From Bemisia tabaci (Eukaryota > Arthropoda > Insecta > Hemiptera > Aleyrodidae): a stretch of 64,000 bases of DNA. Position numbers and translations under genes: made by a program. Below, piece by piece: positions 34,169-47,300 of this stretch. The stretch lies in NCBI RefSeq assembly GCF_918797505.1, contig NC_092797.1, forward strand, positions 16,567,372 to 16,631,371, read 5' to 3'. Each line of letters opens with the position of its first letter. Position 1 is the stretch's first letter. Under the pieces are notes generated by a model. That model worked only from the letters and a program-made list of their open reading frames with translations. It did no database searches and was not told the DNA's origin.

Positions 34169-37100
34169 TCACTTGCTTAGAAGCCGTTTTTCAGTTAGGC
34201 TGCCGTCGACAACAATGATAAAAGCGGGTACTCCTCCGTCCACACGATACCTAGACAGCAAATAAATAAATCTATAAAAAAAGATGAAGTAGAACCAAAG
34301 TATCTTAGACTACTTTATCAAAATATTAAAGAATAAAGCCAATACCAGATCTAATTTTTCCGTCTAAAATTGCAGTGCACCCAAAAGAGAAAATCAAAGC
34401 ATCAAAACAAACGCAAATTAGGACAAAAGAAGGACAGCAGAAAATGGAGAGATTGTGAATGAGGAAAAAGAAAAAAAAAGCTACTGAAAACAACAGAAAC
34501 ATTATTTGTTTCCAGTAATCAGATATAGCCAAGAGAAGACACGAAACACCATTTCCTAAATCATCTCCTGTGTTCTATATTTACTAATAGTTCTGACACT
34601 GACCATATGTTCAAGAATCTGCAGGTTTTAGGAAAAACAAAAATAAAATGAATTAGGTACTACAGATGTGATTCTACCTTGCATAATAAACTAACGAAAG
34701 GCCCTACTTTCACAAAAAAATTATCCTCCTATATGAGCCTGTAATTTGACTTAGGTTAAAAAATTTGTTGAAGAGCCATGCTCATATAACAAGAAATAAC
34801 AATTGTGAAGCTGAACTTAAGAGACCGATTAGCTCATGTTCCCTCATTATTGTGCAAAATAATGCTAAGCAGACTCATGTTCTGTTTATTAGTTATTTTA
34901 GAGGTACCAAAATCTATGAAGGATGGGAGCACAAAGCCAGGAACAAAGCACACTAGAGAAACACTACTCCATCGTATCAATCTTTATCAATCATACGAAC
35001 AAAAGTTTTTGGACTGATGGGACATTCTGTTTAAGCACTTTTGAAGAAACTAATTGATACCTCAGAGGAACACATTACTTGCAGCATGGACTTAACCCTC
35101 TATGGCATAAATTAATTTTGGATCTCAGATTCTGAGGAAGACAAATGTATGTGCTAGATTGCATAAAGACGTTGAGTGTCAAATTTTTTTCTCGAAATTT
35201 CAAACTTTTTGTAATCATTTTTTAAAGAAAACAAATTCATGAAAATTTGCAACATCACGTCCCACAGAGGAATAATTCAATTTTTAAAAAACTAAAAGAA
35301 GCGTTGTAACAAATAAGTAACACCATGGCCATAGAAGGTTAAAGGAAAGTTTGTTTGTAGTTTCAACTGACTTACTTTGGATGACTTATGGCTTGATTCA
35401 AAGTGCTTTCAGGTGAGACACGGTGAGCATTGTGATCAAAGTCCTCAAAATAAATGCGTATCTTATCAGGTGTGTATTGGCCATTGGTATCCCATTCTGG
35501 AGCAGTTTGAAACATTTCTGCAATATGGTCTTCAAACCTAAAACACATAAGATATACAGTGCATAATTGTAACATCTAACTATTTTTAGTGACTCATCGA
35601 AGTCCTATGATTTAACCTCACTACTTTTTTCATGAAACTTTTGGCAAAAATTCGGAATCGATAATGAGGTTTTGTGCCTGTTAGCATCATTTTTCATTTC
35701 TCACTTTAAAAAATTCTGAAAAATTCAAAATGATGATACTACTGGTCTGATATACTGATAATCCTGATTAAGTTACTTTATGGCAAAAGTAAATTACACC
35801 CCATAGTTTAGACACATTTACGAGTTAAAGAATTTAGCCTTAGCAGCTCTGCTATCTTTCTTAGCACGGGGTCTGGCTCTGTCATCTTGCATTAGTAACT
35901 ATTAATGCCGAACACAGAAGACTTAACATGATAAAATTTCAGAGTCCATTTGTTGAATATTTTCAAAATAAATATGTTGACAGAATTCTTACATAGTGAA
36001 CAACATTAGGTTGAGTTTATCGATGACAAGCCTTGGCCACTGCAGAGCTAAATTTTTAAACAAGAAAAGTTACATACCCAGGAATTTGGTACATTTTTTG
36101 ATAATAGATTAATGGTGTGCACTGAAAATTCTTGTTCAGGACTTAATACTTTTTTGTTGTTGAGATATTTCCCTTACAATGAGCATCACTCAACAAACAC
36201 AGTAAGTTCCAGGGACTAAATAGTTCCTTCGTAAAGAAAGTTTTGTTATAATAGGTGTCGTTATGGAGACTGAGTGCTATAATATGGGTCAAAGAAAACG
36301 GAGATGATTGGACTGCCTTTAGCAGAAAGGAATCAAACCAAATCAGCTATTGCCGATTTAATAGGACAATTTAATTTTTTACATGAAAATGGTTGTGCGG
36401 ATTTTTTCTGCAAATTTCAGTGAATTTTATGCATGGTACAAAGAAAATTTCTTAAAATCTTCAAAAAAATTCGCACAAACGTTCTCTAGTAAAAAATTAA
36501 ATAAGTCAGTTAAATTTGGCAATAGCTGGTGTGGCTTTTTTCCTCTCTGCTAAATGGGGCCCAATTGAAACTTCTTAGATCAAAATCTAAAAAAATTTCT
36601 ACAGCACTGTGGTTGCGATGCCTCCATAAGTTGTATGCCTTTCAAGAAATTGTCGCCAATTTCAAATGGGTGACTATTTGGTAACTCAGAGGTAAGTGGA
36701 TTCGGTGATTCCTAAGGTTACATATTTTCTAACAAAAAAGTAGCTTTATCTGCTAAATACAGTCAAGAGATCTTACCTGGAGTCTTCATGAAACTCTTGA
36801 ATAAAGTCTGTAGTTCCATATTCGGGGTAAAGGAAAATGACAGGCCATACGAGCCGATCGTTTTCAAAATGAACAGTCTTCTGGACAACCTCTGGGAAAC
36901 AAGGTTCCAGCTGGCTCATTGACGTAAGACCCTTGGCTGAAAAACAAGGGAGCAAAGGTTGGAGATGATTTCATTCAATTTTTAAAAGAGAGAAAACAGT
37001 AATTGCATCAAACAATTTCCTAGCAAGTTAGGGTAGGGTATTCTTTTCTGAAAATGACAATGTGAGAACTTGGTACTAACTCATCTTGGTTGGTACTTTG

Positions 37101-40100
37101 CCTCATTTTATTAAAGCAATAAATTATGGAAAAAACTTTAATTTTCAACCCAGCACCCCGTGGCCTTTTTCCTGGCACTATATAGCAGCCACCCTCCAGC
37201 TCAGCGCTTCACCGTATGTTGACACTGTCTTGCGGCCACACCACACGGCTCTGCCCAAGTGCTCCAGTTCGTTTCAGCCACGCTCCGACTTGTTCCAGTT
37301 CTTCACTCTAAAACGGCCATTTTCAGGGCCACCAAGTTTCTCGAGCACCCTCAAACTCATGCAAAGCAACTGAGCACCATGACTGCATTATTTTCTAAGC
37401 GCCAAAATGATTAAAGCTTAAAGTTGATCAAGCAAATGACCCTGGAAACTGTAGTCAATCATTCAATTCAAGTCAAATCAAGTAAATTTATCCTGTTGCT
37501 CCAACACTTGGTAACTTTGTCCTCAACAGGAGAATGTTTCTAAGCTCTATTAAGCTCAAAAAATGTGTCACTCACGCATATTTCGCACGGAAGCCAAGTT
37601 ATCTTAGCAATTTTCCATGATCATGAAACAATTTTTTTAAAGTAAAAGAGGAGACCTCACATTGTCTTGTGAGTTTTATGAGAATCTTGAAACTAAAAAA
37701 GGATCACTTGGTTCAAAATTGCGCATGCAACAAAATATTTATGCAGTTGAAAAATAAAATTAACATGTTTTCTTACTTTCAGGATATATTTTTATATTTC
37801 TCTCATTTATTGCTGCGATTAATTTCTTCTCTGCTGCTTCTTTGCGTTTTCTAAGTACTTCTTCTTTGCGTTTGTCCCTCTCCATTTTTTTCTGCAAAGC
37901 AACCAAAAGGAAAAGCAAGGGTATAGGTAATTTGTACATTTCTGGAAGAAATTATGATCGTAAATAAAAATATGAGACCAATGACTAAAACCAAAGTATT
38001 CTCATCTTTTGCTGACTTGGACTTTCAATTTCTCTAGGAAAAATTCACAATTTAAAAGCTTTACGATAGCCTATGAGATCGATAATGGAATTACAAAAAC
38101 GCATACTTAGGTATGCACTGTTGCTGACTTTCTGTAATACATACTTTATTTTCCACATGGAAAACTACTCAACCTCATTTCTTGCAAACTTCGGTGATTT
38201 TTTTCTCTATACAAAGATTACTCTGTAAAAATTTGAAGCCATAGTATTGGTTTTGTCTCCTTTTAAAAAATAAAATGGGAGAGGATATTTTGAACCATTG
38301 CAATTGAAATATGCAGTTTTGCAGTTTCACCATCAAAATTCGATTGCATCCTACAGTTTAAGACCATTGATAAGATCTCTGTTTTAGAGAGATAATACTG
38401 AATTCAGGTGGCAGAACTTTCAATCAGACTCGGCATGTGCTCAGCACTTCGTAAATTTAAGTTTATTGGGTCGTGAACAAAATCTCAGGCTTTTCATCTA
38501 ATTTTTCCCAATTGTTCCAAAAAAAATTTCGTTCAAACGAAGGTAAAAGGAGATGCTCTCAAATGGCTACAATCTACTCCACATGAGAAAATAAAGGCAA
38601 TAACAAGAGTTTGAAACTGACTTTCAAACCTACGAACTTTCGAATTTCGATACAGGAATCATTTTGTCAACAAAATTCCAAGGATGTGGCAAAGAGTGCA
38701 GGAAGTATCCAATAGAGGTGTGAGAAATGAATGATCTAAAAATTAACTTTGTAGATTGCAGCAACAAATTGGAGCAAATCTTAGAGCACGAGGAAAATAT
38801 TGGAAGGTAAAACAAAATAATGACCTTCCAGAGTGATGTAAGGTACCGTGCAATTTTTTTGAGGACAAATTTTGTCACAAGGCTGAGAAGCCGCACCAAT
38901 AGAAACAGTTAATGCTTTGTTAATTTACAATTGCTGAGCCTTTAGATTGCAGGAAATGGTAGGCCTGGCAAACAACTCAAGAAAGTTCTCAAAAAGTGAT
39001 GAGCTTCATCTTGGATACCAGTAAAATCTTGAGAGAAATTTTTTTTGAAGAAAAAATGGGAACTTGCTAAGAAATTAGGGAATATTGGTAAAAATTTCAA
39101 GGAGATAGGGGTATTTGGCCGAGTTGAATATTATGTAAAAACTAACCAGCTCGATTAGCGCTTCCTTATGGAGGGATTTCAAGTCAGGATCATTTGGAGA
39201 GAATTTCAGAGCTTTATCACAATATTCTATACATTCTTCAAAGAGAGACATGCGCCGACAGCACTTGGCACAGCGAGTAATGGCTTTGACATAATCAGGT
39301 TTCAGTTTTAAAGCTGCTTTACAATCATTATAACTTGACCTGAAAGGAGAAATATGAAGTCCATTATTCAGTTGAAGAGAAAAAGAGATAGTTTCCTACA
39401 TGTACATTCTATAGGATTGCCACAGAAATTAGAAAATCGAATTCCCTGAAAAAGTATGGTGAAATTCCCTGATATTTGACGATATGCAGGATGGATAAAA
39501 ATTGCTACTTCCAAATTCAAACACACGATTTTTCTTGTTTGAAGGGTCAACAACATTCTAGAAGTCAAACACATTCTAGAAGTCAAACACATTCTAGAAA
39601 GCAAATAAAAAGGAATTTAATTATTTTTCCCTGACACTTTTGTCATTTGCCCTTGTGCGTCTTGTTAAGTTATTTTTGACCAAGACAGCCCTGATTCTAT
39701 TGGGGTTTTTAAAAATAAATTGAAAAATACAGAATCAGGAATAATTTTTGATATAAGAAGTTATACTAACCTGAAATTTTCGATAAAAAAGTGGGCAGCA
39801 GATCTATTGTTGAGTAAAGTTGCATTCAGTTCTTGATCATTGCATTTGTAGTGTAGTCCTTGACTGTAGTTAATTATGGCTTTTTTATACTTTTTGCACT
39901 TAAAAAAGAAATCACCTTCTTTTTTGTATGTTGCGGCAAGTTCTAAAATTAACAAAAGGAATATTTTTTTAGTCTAGAGTTTTCTTAACTCAGTCTCTCT
40001 GTTAGTTTCTTTAGTATTTCTTGCTGTTCCGATGTATGAGTAAAACTTACTAGAAACACTACACTATTTTGACTGACAATATGTTCAGGTGCTGAATTAA

Positions 40101-41346
40101 GAAGAGTAAAAGCATAAGCATAAATTAAGACTGTGCTTGCTGGTCGCGATTGATGAAACGCAACAGGACTTGCGGACACAGTTTCAACTTGGGTTTCATT
40201 TTCATTTATGTCTCTGCTTTTCTTGTCTTGGCACTTGAAGATGACATAGCCGCAATGGCCATAGTGCTCTTAAATTTAATGAAGTTATACCTTATTTTTC
40301 CTGCAAAAGGATTTCTACTACAAAACCTAATAGAGTCGTAATTCATTCACAAAAACTCAATGTAAATAGATATCATTCTTAAATTAGAGTTTCTGATAAG
40401 TAGGTATTTCTAATAAGGACTGTCTATGTAGACTATCTATCCATTGCAGCTATAAAGAATCTTTAGTAACGAAGGATGAATGGATGAAACTCAAGTTATA
40501 GAAAAATTTCAATGCAATATGCAAGAAAAAAATCATAATAAGAAATGACATGAGAATTAAACGGATGGCACTGTTACCTTCAGGGCTGTTTTCTGATTCA
40601 TCATACTTTAGTTGTTGAATTCCTTCAACAAGAGGTGATATTTCTGTTGGATTTTCAGGTGGTTTTGACATAAAAAACGGGTGCTTGTCAAATTCCTGAA
40701 GAAAAAACAGGGAAGAACCATTGTACTTTGGAGCAAAATATGATATAGGATAATAAAAAGAATCCAACATTCACCGAGCTCAAGTAAATAAATCACCAGG
40801 AAGGCGCTTTGAGTTGAAATATTGTATTAGACATTAGAATCAGAACATTTTGAAATTTTCACTTCTTACATTTTAATTTTTTACGTGATGACAGAAAGTT
40901 AAAAAAGCACCATCAATTTTCAAGAAAAAAAGGAGTTTAATCAGTAAGAAATAAAATACCTATATATAAATATCATGGAGGGTCAACCTCTTAGCACATT
41001 AGAGATTTCTTAACTCATTAATGATGTGAGTTTAAGTCTCCCATTAAGTACTCAATATTTGAGCACCGGAACTCAGGAGCAAGAATACTACAAAAAGCCA
41101 TGTAGGTAATATTAAAGACAATTTATCTTGGATACAATATTTTATCTTAGGACAACTGGAAAAATATTTTGAAAAAATAAAAATTGGGTATACCTCTTGC
41201 CAATTCTCCTCTGTCCATCCTTCGGTATAGGGTTTTCTAGGGCGAGACGCGAGAAACGCATCCAAGTCATCATCCAATTTCTTTGCTAATTCTAGTCTTT
41301 CTTCTTCAGTATATTCCTTTTTCTCCTGTGGCAAAGACTGACTCAT
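34169..41346 (-). CDS. TTC4: Tetratricopeptide repeat protein 4 (HSP90 co-chaperone), 8 exons, complete
   Basis: A cytosolic/nuclear co-chaperone that joins HSP90 and HSP70 through its TPR domain (family knowledge; fly Dpit47, yeast Cns1). Coding exons on the minus strand are 41346-41194, 40695-40578, 39942-39771, 39339-39147, 37891-37777, 36936-36777, 35537-35376 and 34250-34169. All introns are GT-AG and the phases agree, giving 384 residues, close to the human protein. The N-terminus starts MSQSLPQEKK and carries the ELAKKLDDDLDAFL helix. TPR repeats cover about residues 91-200 (YKKEGDFFFKCKKYKKAI, then LLNNRSAAHF, then AITRCAKCCRRM). A lysine/arginine-rich helix follows, then the C-terminal wheel domain with WPVIFLYPEYGTTDFI and the final VPAFIIVVDGSL strand. 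The start codon is the first Met of the exon 1 frame that fits the family. An AATAAA for this strand lies at 33964-33969, about 200 bp past the stop. Intron 6 carries a MITE. Confidence 0.93.
36309..36563. mobile_element. MITE in TTC4 intron 6 (GGACCGxxTTTAACAGAAAGG family)
   Basis: TGGACTGCCTTTAGCAGAAA followed by GGAATCAAACCAAATCAGCT at the left is mirrored by GGCAATAGCTGGTGTGGC and CTCTGCTAAATGGGGCCCA at the right. About 45 bp inverted ends. Second copy at 45906-46136. Confidence 0.75.
38130..38338. mobile_element. Divergent CGACGG-family MITE remnant in a TTC4 intron
   Basis: TATTTTCCACATGGAAAACTACTCAACC followed by a TTGCAAACTTCGGTGATTTT-like part resembles the body of other copies (e.g. 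31480-31540), and the right end reads GTTTCACCATCAA. The left terminus is not recognisable. Confidence 0.4.
39409..39640. repeat. Dispersed repeat (GGTTGCCxCAGAAxTxxGAAAATG), copy 1
   Basis: GATTGCCACAGAAATTAGAA then AAATTCCCTGATAT, AAACACATTCTAGAA and AATTATTTTTCCCTGACA follow in the order also seen at 59083-59290. A third short piece is at 59938-59975. Confidence 0.6.
39552..39601 (+). repeat. 20 bp tandem repeat in a TTC4 intron
   Basis: Two and a half copies of ACATTCTAGAAGTCAAACAC. It is inside a dispersed repeat (39409-39640) that shares GGAATTCCCTGA-like pieces with 59083-59290. Confidence 0.8.
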
Positions 41347-43078
41347 GGTGTAGTTATTTGATATTTTCTGCTGACAAAACAAGTCTATAAATTGCCTGAA
41401 GTTTACATTATTCACTGTACTTACCGAAGTTTAGTAAAAATACACTTTGTTAGCATTCTTTCATTCTTTCCTTACCTACTTAATCTTTCGTTCCAGACAA
41501 AGTTGTTGACATGACATCTAGCCATGAGGCTTACTTCTGTAAAGTAGACTTAAGTACTCCTTACAAAGCCACACAGAAAGGAATGTATGCAATACTTTAT
41601 CAAATACTGAAATAATGTTTCTATAAAGTTCCAAGTTTCACAACAAATGGAAAATCTGCAAGTATGACCGTTTCACAGAGACGGCACAGCCCATGTAGAA
41701 AGGCAAGGTAATACTAAGGTTGAGCGCACGTAATTCATACTACAGAACAAACAAAGCTTTTAATTTGAACAGTTGTATTACGGTAGAAATGCTAGAGAAG
41801 CAAAGCACTACTCCCCCAACAGCATTGGAGCTCACTCATCGTACATCGAAACAAATATCAGTCTCATATTAGGTCCAAACTAGCACCACTCAGAATTAAT
41901 ACGTGCATTTGGAATCAGATGGAAGTGATGAGTGGTGACATAGATAAAACTAGGATTCTGTCCCAACATACGATGAGCAAGCTCTACTTGGGCTCTTACA
42001 CAAATGGTGTTACTTACAGGACCAACTCTTCCTCCAAGTCCCTAGGTTGTGAGGTAGACAAATAAAATAATTGTACCTGCTTGAAGGAATGACTGCAAAG
42101 AAAATTTAGGGGGAAATTATCCCTTAATGTCACTGGAATGCTCTAGAGACAACTGCGATACGATGCACCTTCGGTTCCTTTCTATAGAGGTGTCAAATAT
42201 TCCCTTGCAATAAATGTCAAATCGTTGCCGTCAAATCAATTAGATGACAGAAAATATTACTGAACACGAGAAAATTCACTATAGTAAACGATTTATTCAT
42301 TCATTTACACCTTTTACGCACTTATCTAAGTCTGTCCAAATCCAACGTGGTGATAACGCGGAAAACCAGGAAAACAAAAACAAAAAGGACATAACCTCAA
42401 TTTTTTGTTTATGTTGTTTATTAGCGACCTCAAGCGGATAATTGAGAAAGTAACAGGTTTTAAAAAAATTGGCGCCAAGTAAATTCAGCGTTCTCTAGCG
42501 CAACACCCTCCAGGCCAGAGCTCCTTGCATTTTAAAATTGGAATCTTGGTGTAATAAAAAACGGCAAATCCATCTGAGAGAAATTACTACTCAGTTGAGG
42601 TTTTCCGACTGTGCTTAGTTTGAAATCTTTCAGTTTTATGCGGAATTTCTGATGCGCAATAGCTAAGCACTCTTTTGCTATCTTGAGTACTCGGATATTA
42701 CCTGGTGTTTCATCACTCTCAGTTTTGAATTCAAACTGAACCTGAATGAGGCTGGCAAAGAGCCTTTTTTGAACTCACATCGGACCTCAAGGATCCAGAA
42801 TCTTTGAATTTGCATGAAGTTTTTTTCTCACTTTTCTGTTCGATGTAATGATACTATTCTTTAGGAATCGATTTGAAATACCTACACATCATTTTTTTCT
42901 GGCTAGGCATACATGACGAAAGTATTTTCAGTGAAAGTGCCTTTGAACTAGCAGCTATTTTTAGAGATCGATGACAAAAAAATGTAATGACTATTAGGCG
43001 AAGTGCAAGAACCTGCAGCACAACGTAATGTACTGCTTCACACCACAAACTCCTGAACTTCACTACAGTCTCCATTTT

Positions 43079-43142
43079 GACGTATTTATGTTAAAAGGAA
43101 CAATGTTGCACACAACATAGTCCGTTTTAGCATAAATACGTC
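43079..43142. other. 64 nt hairpin of pre-miRNA size
   Basis: GACGTATTTATGTTAAAAGG then AACAATGTTG pairs with CAACATAGTC then CGTTTTAGCATAAATACGTC, 26 of 30 positions, with a CACA loop. The size fits a microRNA precursor, but a tiny foldback transposon would look the same. No known microRNA was recognised. Confidence 0.5.
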
Positions 43143-43546
43143 CATTTGATCAGTGGTTTATTGTTGTGACCTAGAATTGTGTATTCTTTTGCGTTGCCAC
43201 CCTTTCTCCAATCCATTTTCTTGTCATTAAACCACCAATACTATTAGTACTTGCATATGAAAGGGAGCGAGAGGTTCTTTTTCATATTTTCTTTTGTTCA
43301 TTGTGAGTAACTTTAGTTTGTTAGACAAAATTTTGGTTAGGAGGCATAAAAATCAGTGGTGCCTCAGAAATGAGATTTTAAAAATCTGATTAATTCCTTT
43401 AATGAAAACTAATTTTGAAGGTGCAGATATAAAAGATCAATTTTCGTTTTATCAGCTCCTGTGCAAGGAAAGAATATTAGCTTAATCTATGATACCCTCA
43501 AGCCTGAATCAAACAAAGACTTCAGGGCACATCGTACATCTGCCTA

Positions 43547-43862
43547 CAGTGTTCGAAACTCACCTTTGAGTTTCAGGAGCCATAAGGCCCATCAAGCTCG
43601 ATTTTTAGGGGCCAATTTGAGTTTTTGCCTAGTGCAAAGTTAGACACAAGATGTTTTAGTTACAGAACTAGTAGCTGTAACTTGAGGAAGAGGAAAACTC
43701 CAAAATCATCCTAACAGAAAAATTAGGATTTTTCTTTTCTTGGGGGGGGGGGGGGAGGGAATTTTTTGGGCTACATTGGCGCAGAGCCTTCATTTTTTAG
43801 GCGCCATAACTAATTCCTTAGGCAAAATTTGGCGCATTGGCGCCTGGGAGTTTCGAACACTG
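43547..43862. mobile_element. 316 bp TIR element (CAGTGTTCGAAACTC ends)
   Basis: CAGTGTTCGAAACTC at the left and GAGTTTCGAACACTG at the right are perfect inverted 15-mers. Subterminal GGAGCCATAA / TTAGGCGCCATAA parts are related. It lies downstream of the RPRD1-like gene and contains a 14 bp G-run (43742-43755). Confidence 0.7.
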
Positions 43863-44388
43863 CCTGTCTATCAAGTAGAGAAAAATGATTTAGTTTTGAG
43901 AAGAAAAGTTACCAATCGATCCACAATTTGTTCATCAAATTTATCCACCACTGGAGAGGGTAGTAATTATCTTTGATAAATAAAACAAGACAATCAATTT
44001 AAAACAATAGTACCGCTCTATTGAAAATAATTTGAGATGCATTTCAAAGTCCAGAAATGAAAGGAAAAACAATACACTTAAAATTTTAAACTTACTTGAT
44101 ACAGGTTGTTACAGTTAAACATAACACAAGATAGGAATTAAACAATAAACTCTCTGTGAAAGAACCATCAGATTAACTTTCTAATAATAGAATTATTATA
44201 GGATCACAATCATTTTTTACACGTAAAAAAATGTTCCTCATTCATTAGTGTTCGTTCAAATTCACTAAAACAATAAAATTTGGTGCGTAAAATAATATAA
44301 CTAAAAAATAAAACATTGGTGAATGATACGCTGCAGGATTAAAATGCAAAACAGCTAACAAGACTTATTCCAGGGGAGGAGATGCAAT

Positions 44389-47300
44389 TTAGTGGATTTT
44401 GAAAAGATCCCCAGCAGATGGCAGTGGCGCTAACCCTCCGGTGACATCAGGCAAAGCTGTTAGGTCTGGAAGGTTCTGTAGGTGAGATTTGATTTCTTGC
44501 CGCACTAAACACACTTTCTGCAATTTATCCCGATACTCCTACAAAAAAAAAAGGACGGTTAGAGAAAAAATCAAAAGGAAACTACTTCAAAAGTTGTATG
44601 CTAGAGATAGAATGAAATTAAACGTAGGTAAAGTACACAAAATTAGCCTGTTCGGGCTGCTTGGCCTGACAATTTGTCATGCTTGGTACAAAGGAACACT
44701 TCTTGTTTGCGCTGTTTCAGTATTCCTAGGAACATTTTACTTTTTCTTGGGAGAATTGTCCCACCAATTTGTCTGAAAATTTCAGTCTTCTCTCACAAGG
44801 CTAAAGAAAAATCTGAGAAATGGCAATCATGAAAGAATTACTAGGAAATAGAGCAAATGTAGCAGAGTTGAATTCTAATTCAACAATGAGCTCATTTTGC
44901 ACTACTAAGCAGAAAAGTTTCAAGCTGAATAAAATAGTATATGAACACTGGCACCCCTGCATACCCATGAGCAGAGCGGACTGATTGGCCTTGATCAGCG
45001 GGCAATCCTACTAGGAAAACTGCCAGCCTTGGTGGTCAGAAGGTTGCAAAAGCGCGGGATGACATCCCAGCTAATGGCATTTCACCCCTGCGATTGAAAC
45101 AAAAAAAATAAATAAAAGAAGCACTATGAAAAAGTGGCTTTAGCTTAATTTCTTTACCTCTAATCGGTGCTCTGCTTGTTCCAACAGTTCGCGTTGAGCA
45201 ACAATAAAGTCCCGGAGAAGAGATGCCACTTTTTTCCGCTCTTCCATTTCATTTACCAGTCGGGTGTTGTAGTCGGTTAATAAGGTTACAGCCTCATTAA
45301 CCTGCACTGCAAGTCTTTCGGCGGCTAATTTGTCTGGAAAGATGAAAATAAATGTTAGTGGAATGCAAAAAGCAAACTGAGGAGACTAAAGAAATACAAT
45401 AAGATCTAAATCACCCACCATCAGTTGTAAAACATACTTTCAACAAAATAGCCACAATTTTACTTCCTGCATTCTTTGCTTGTGTGAGGTAAAAATAGCT
45501 CTGACTTCCCAATTTTCAGTACATGAAATGGTGGAAGAGACATCAGACATTGTTCAACAAGAAGTATCTCTGCATCATTCTTACCGTGTGTGTGTTTACT
45601 ATTGTCGTAAATATCCTGGTTTTCCAATTCATACGGTGAGACCGAGTAAAAACCTTCCAATTTTTTCAGGGAAATCGAATAGCTTTAACTAGAATTAGCC
45701 CAACAGTACTATTTGTTGCTGGACAATTCATAATTTTCCAGGATCTGCAAATTTCCTTTGTGTTTAAGATTTCCATTGGGAAGGAATTGTTGGCTGGTAG
45801 GATACTTCATGCAAAGCATCAGGGCTTAGAGGGACTCCGAACTTTTACATTAAAAGTTTTCTGCAAACCACACACTAAACAGATTGATTTAATCTAATTC
45901 TAATTTGGACCGTGTTTAACAGAAAGGAACCAAGCCACATCAGCTTTTGCCTTTACGAGAGAACATCTATGCATGTTCCTCCGAAAATTTTAAGGAATTT
46001 GCTTTGTGTTATGGAGAAAATTCACAGAAATTTGCACAAAAATCCGTTGACTCGTTTTCATGTAAAAAATTAAATTGCTCGATTAAATTTGGCAATAGCT
46101 GATGTGGCTTGGTTCCTTTCTGTTTAACGCGGTCCATTTGATCATAGACTACAGAAAAGTCCCCCAAAACAGAAATTAATACAGTTTTATATTATTATCT
46201 TCATCTAGGCTGACAATTGTAATATTGATTGACCAATATTGTTATTTTTTAGAAGCCTGCATCAAGAGAAGACGCAGATGAGGCTTGATAATGACATCAA
46301 TTGTCAAAGTGCAAAACCAAGTATCTCCATTGCAGTGTTTCAAAATTTCCGCACGTACATCATTTTTTTGAGGAGAGACAAGCCAACTTTTCAGCTTGAA
46401 AAAGCAGAATGTTCTGCTACCAGAGAAGAAAAAAATCGAGGAAGTATGCAAGAAGTTACATTTACTAGCTTCTCACAGAAAAGATAACTATGATAGAAAG
46501 TCGGCAACGTAGCAAACAGAGATACATGGTTTCGCACTTGGGCCATCAATATGCAATGTTGATTACTTAAATGTGCAGACCTGGTATCATGAAACACTTC
46601 TATTACACAGATTTGTCATGACAAATGTCAATGACAGAGCTGTCATTGACTGATGCTGTGATACTGACAATGAGACTAAGATCAGATACAGCAAAATCAA
46701 ACAAATAGGAAAAAAGAAGAGAAAATGATGAGCTTCGGGGAAAGATTGATATCTAATTCAAGGTTAGATCACATCAGAACCAAATTGGAAACAAACAACT
46801 CATGGAGGAAGAGAGAAACCAAAACAAAATTCGAGAGTGAAATTGATAGCAAAACAAAACAAATCACACAGAGGCACTGAGTCAGAGGACTGCTAGCTAC
46901 ATAGTAGCCAAATCGCAATAAAATCTCATGAATTTTCAACTCAAGTTTAGCTTTGTGTCTACTTTGTTTGCTGACAGAGGAGTGCCTTCCTTCCTTCATT
47001 CCTCATTATTCAATTTGTGATATTTATCTGAGAACAAAATTCCTTATCTCTAGCATTTCATAGTTTTTAGTATTTAACTAATTGTTTTTCCATACATACC
47101 TTCAATTTTAGCCAAAAGATTTACTTCCGAGACCTCGGGGGGCAAACTAGCAATTTTTTCTCTAACAACTGCATCACTGGAGGCAGAATTTTCTAAATCC
47201 TGGTAACAGGAAAAAAGACTTTCATTAGAATGACTGACAGTATTAGCGCTATTAGTAAAAAATTATAACTAAGTCTTGAGGTTTGATTAAAGTTTAATAC

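Larger units (their letters stand above)
41347..44388. other. Intergenic region between TTC4 and the RPRD1-like gene
   Basis: Holds the TTC4 upstream region, including a palindromic TTGGCGCCAAG at 42470-42480 that fits an E2F-type site, the 43079-43142 hairpin and the TIR element 43547-43862. No gene seen. Confidence 0.5.

Noticed and set aside
44489..44776. 95-codon plus-strand frame with a hydrophobic stretch
   Set aside because: It overlaps the last coding exon of the RPRD1-like gene and its intron on the other strand; no family was recognised.
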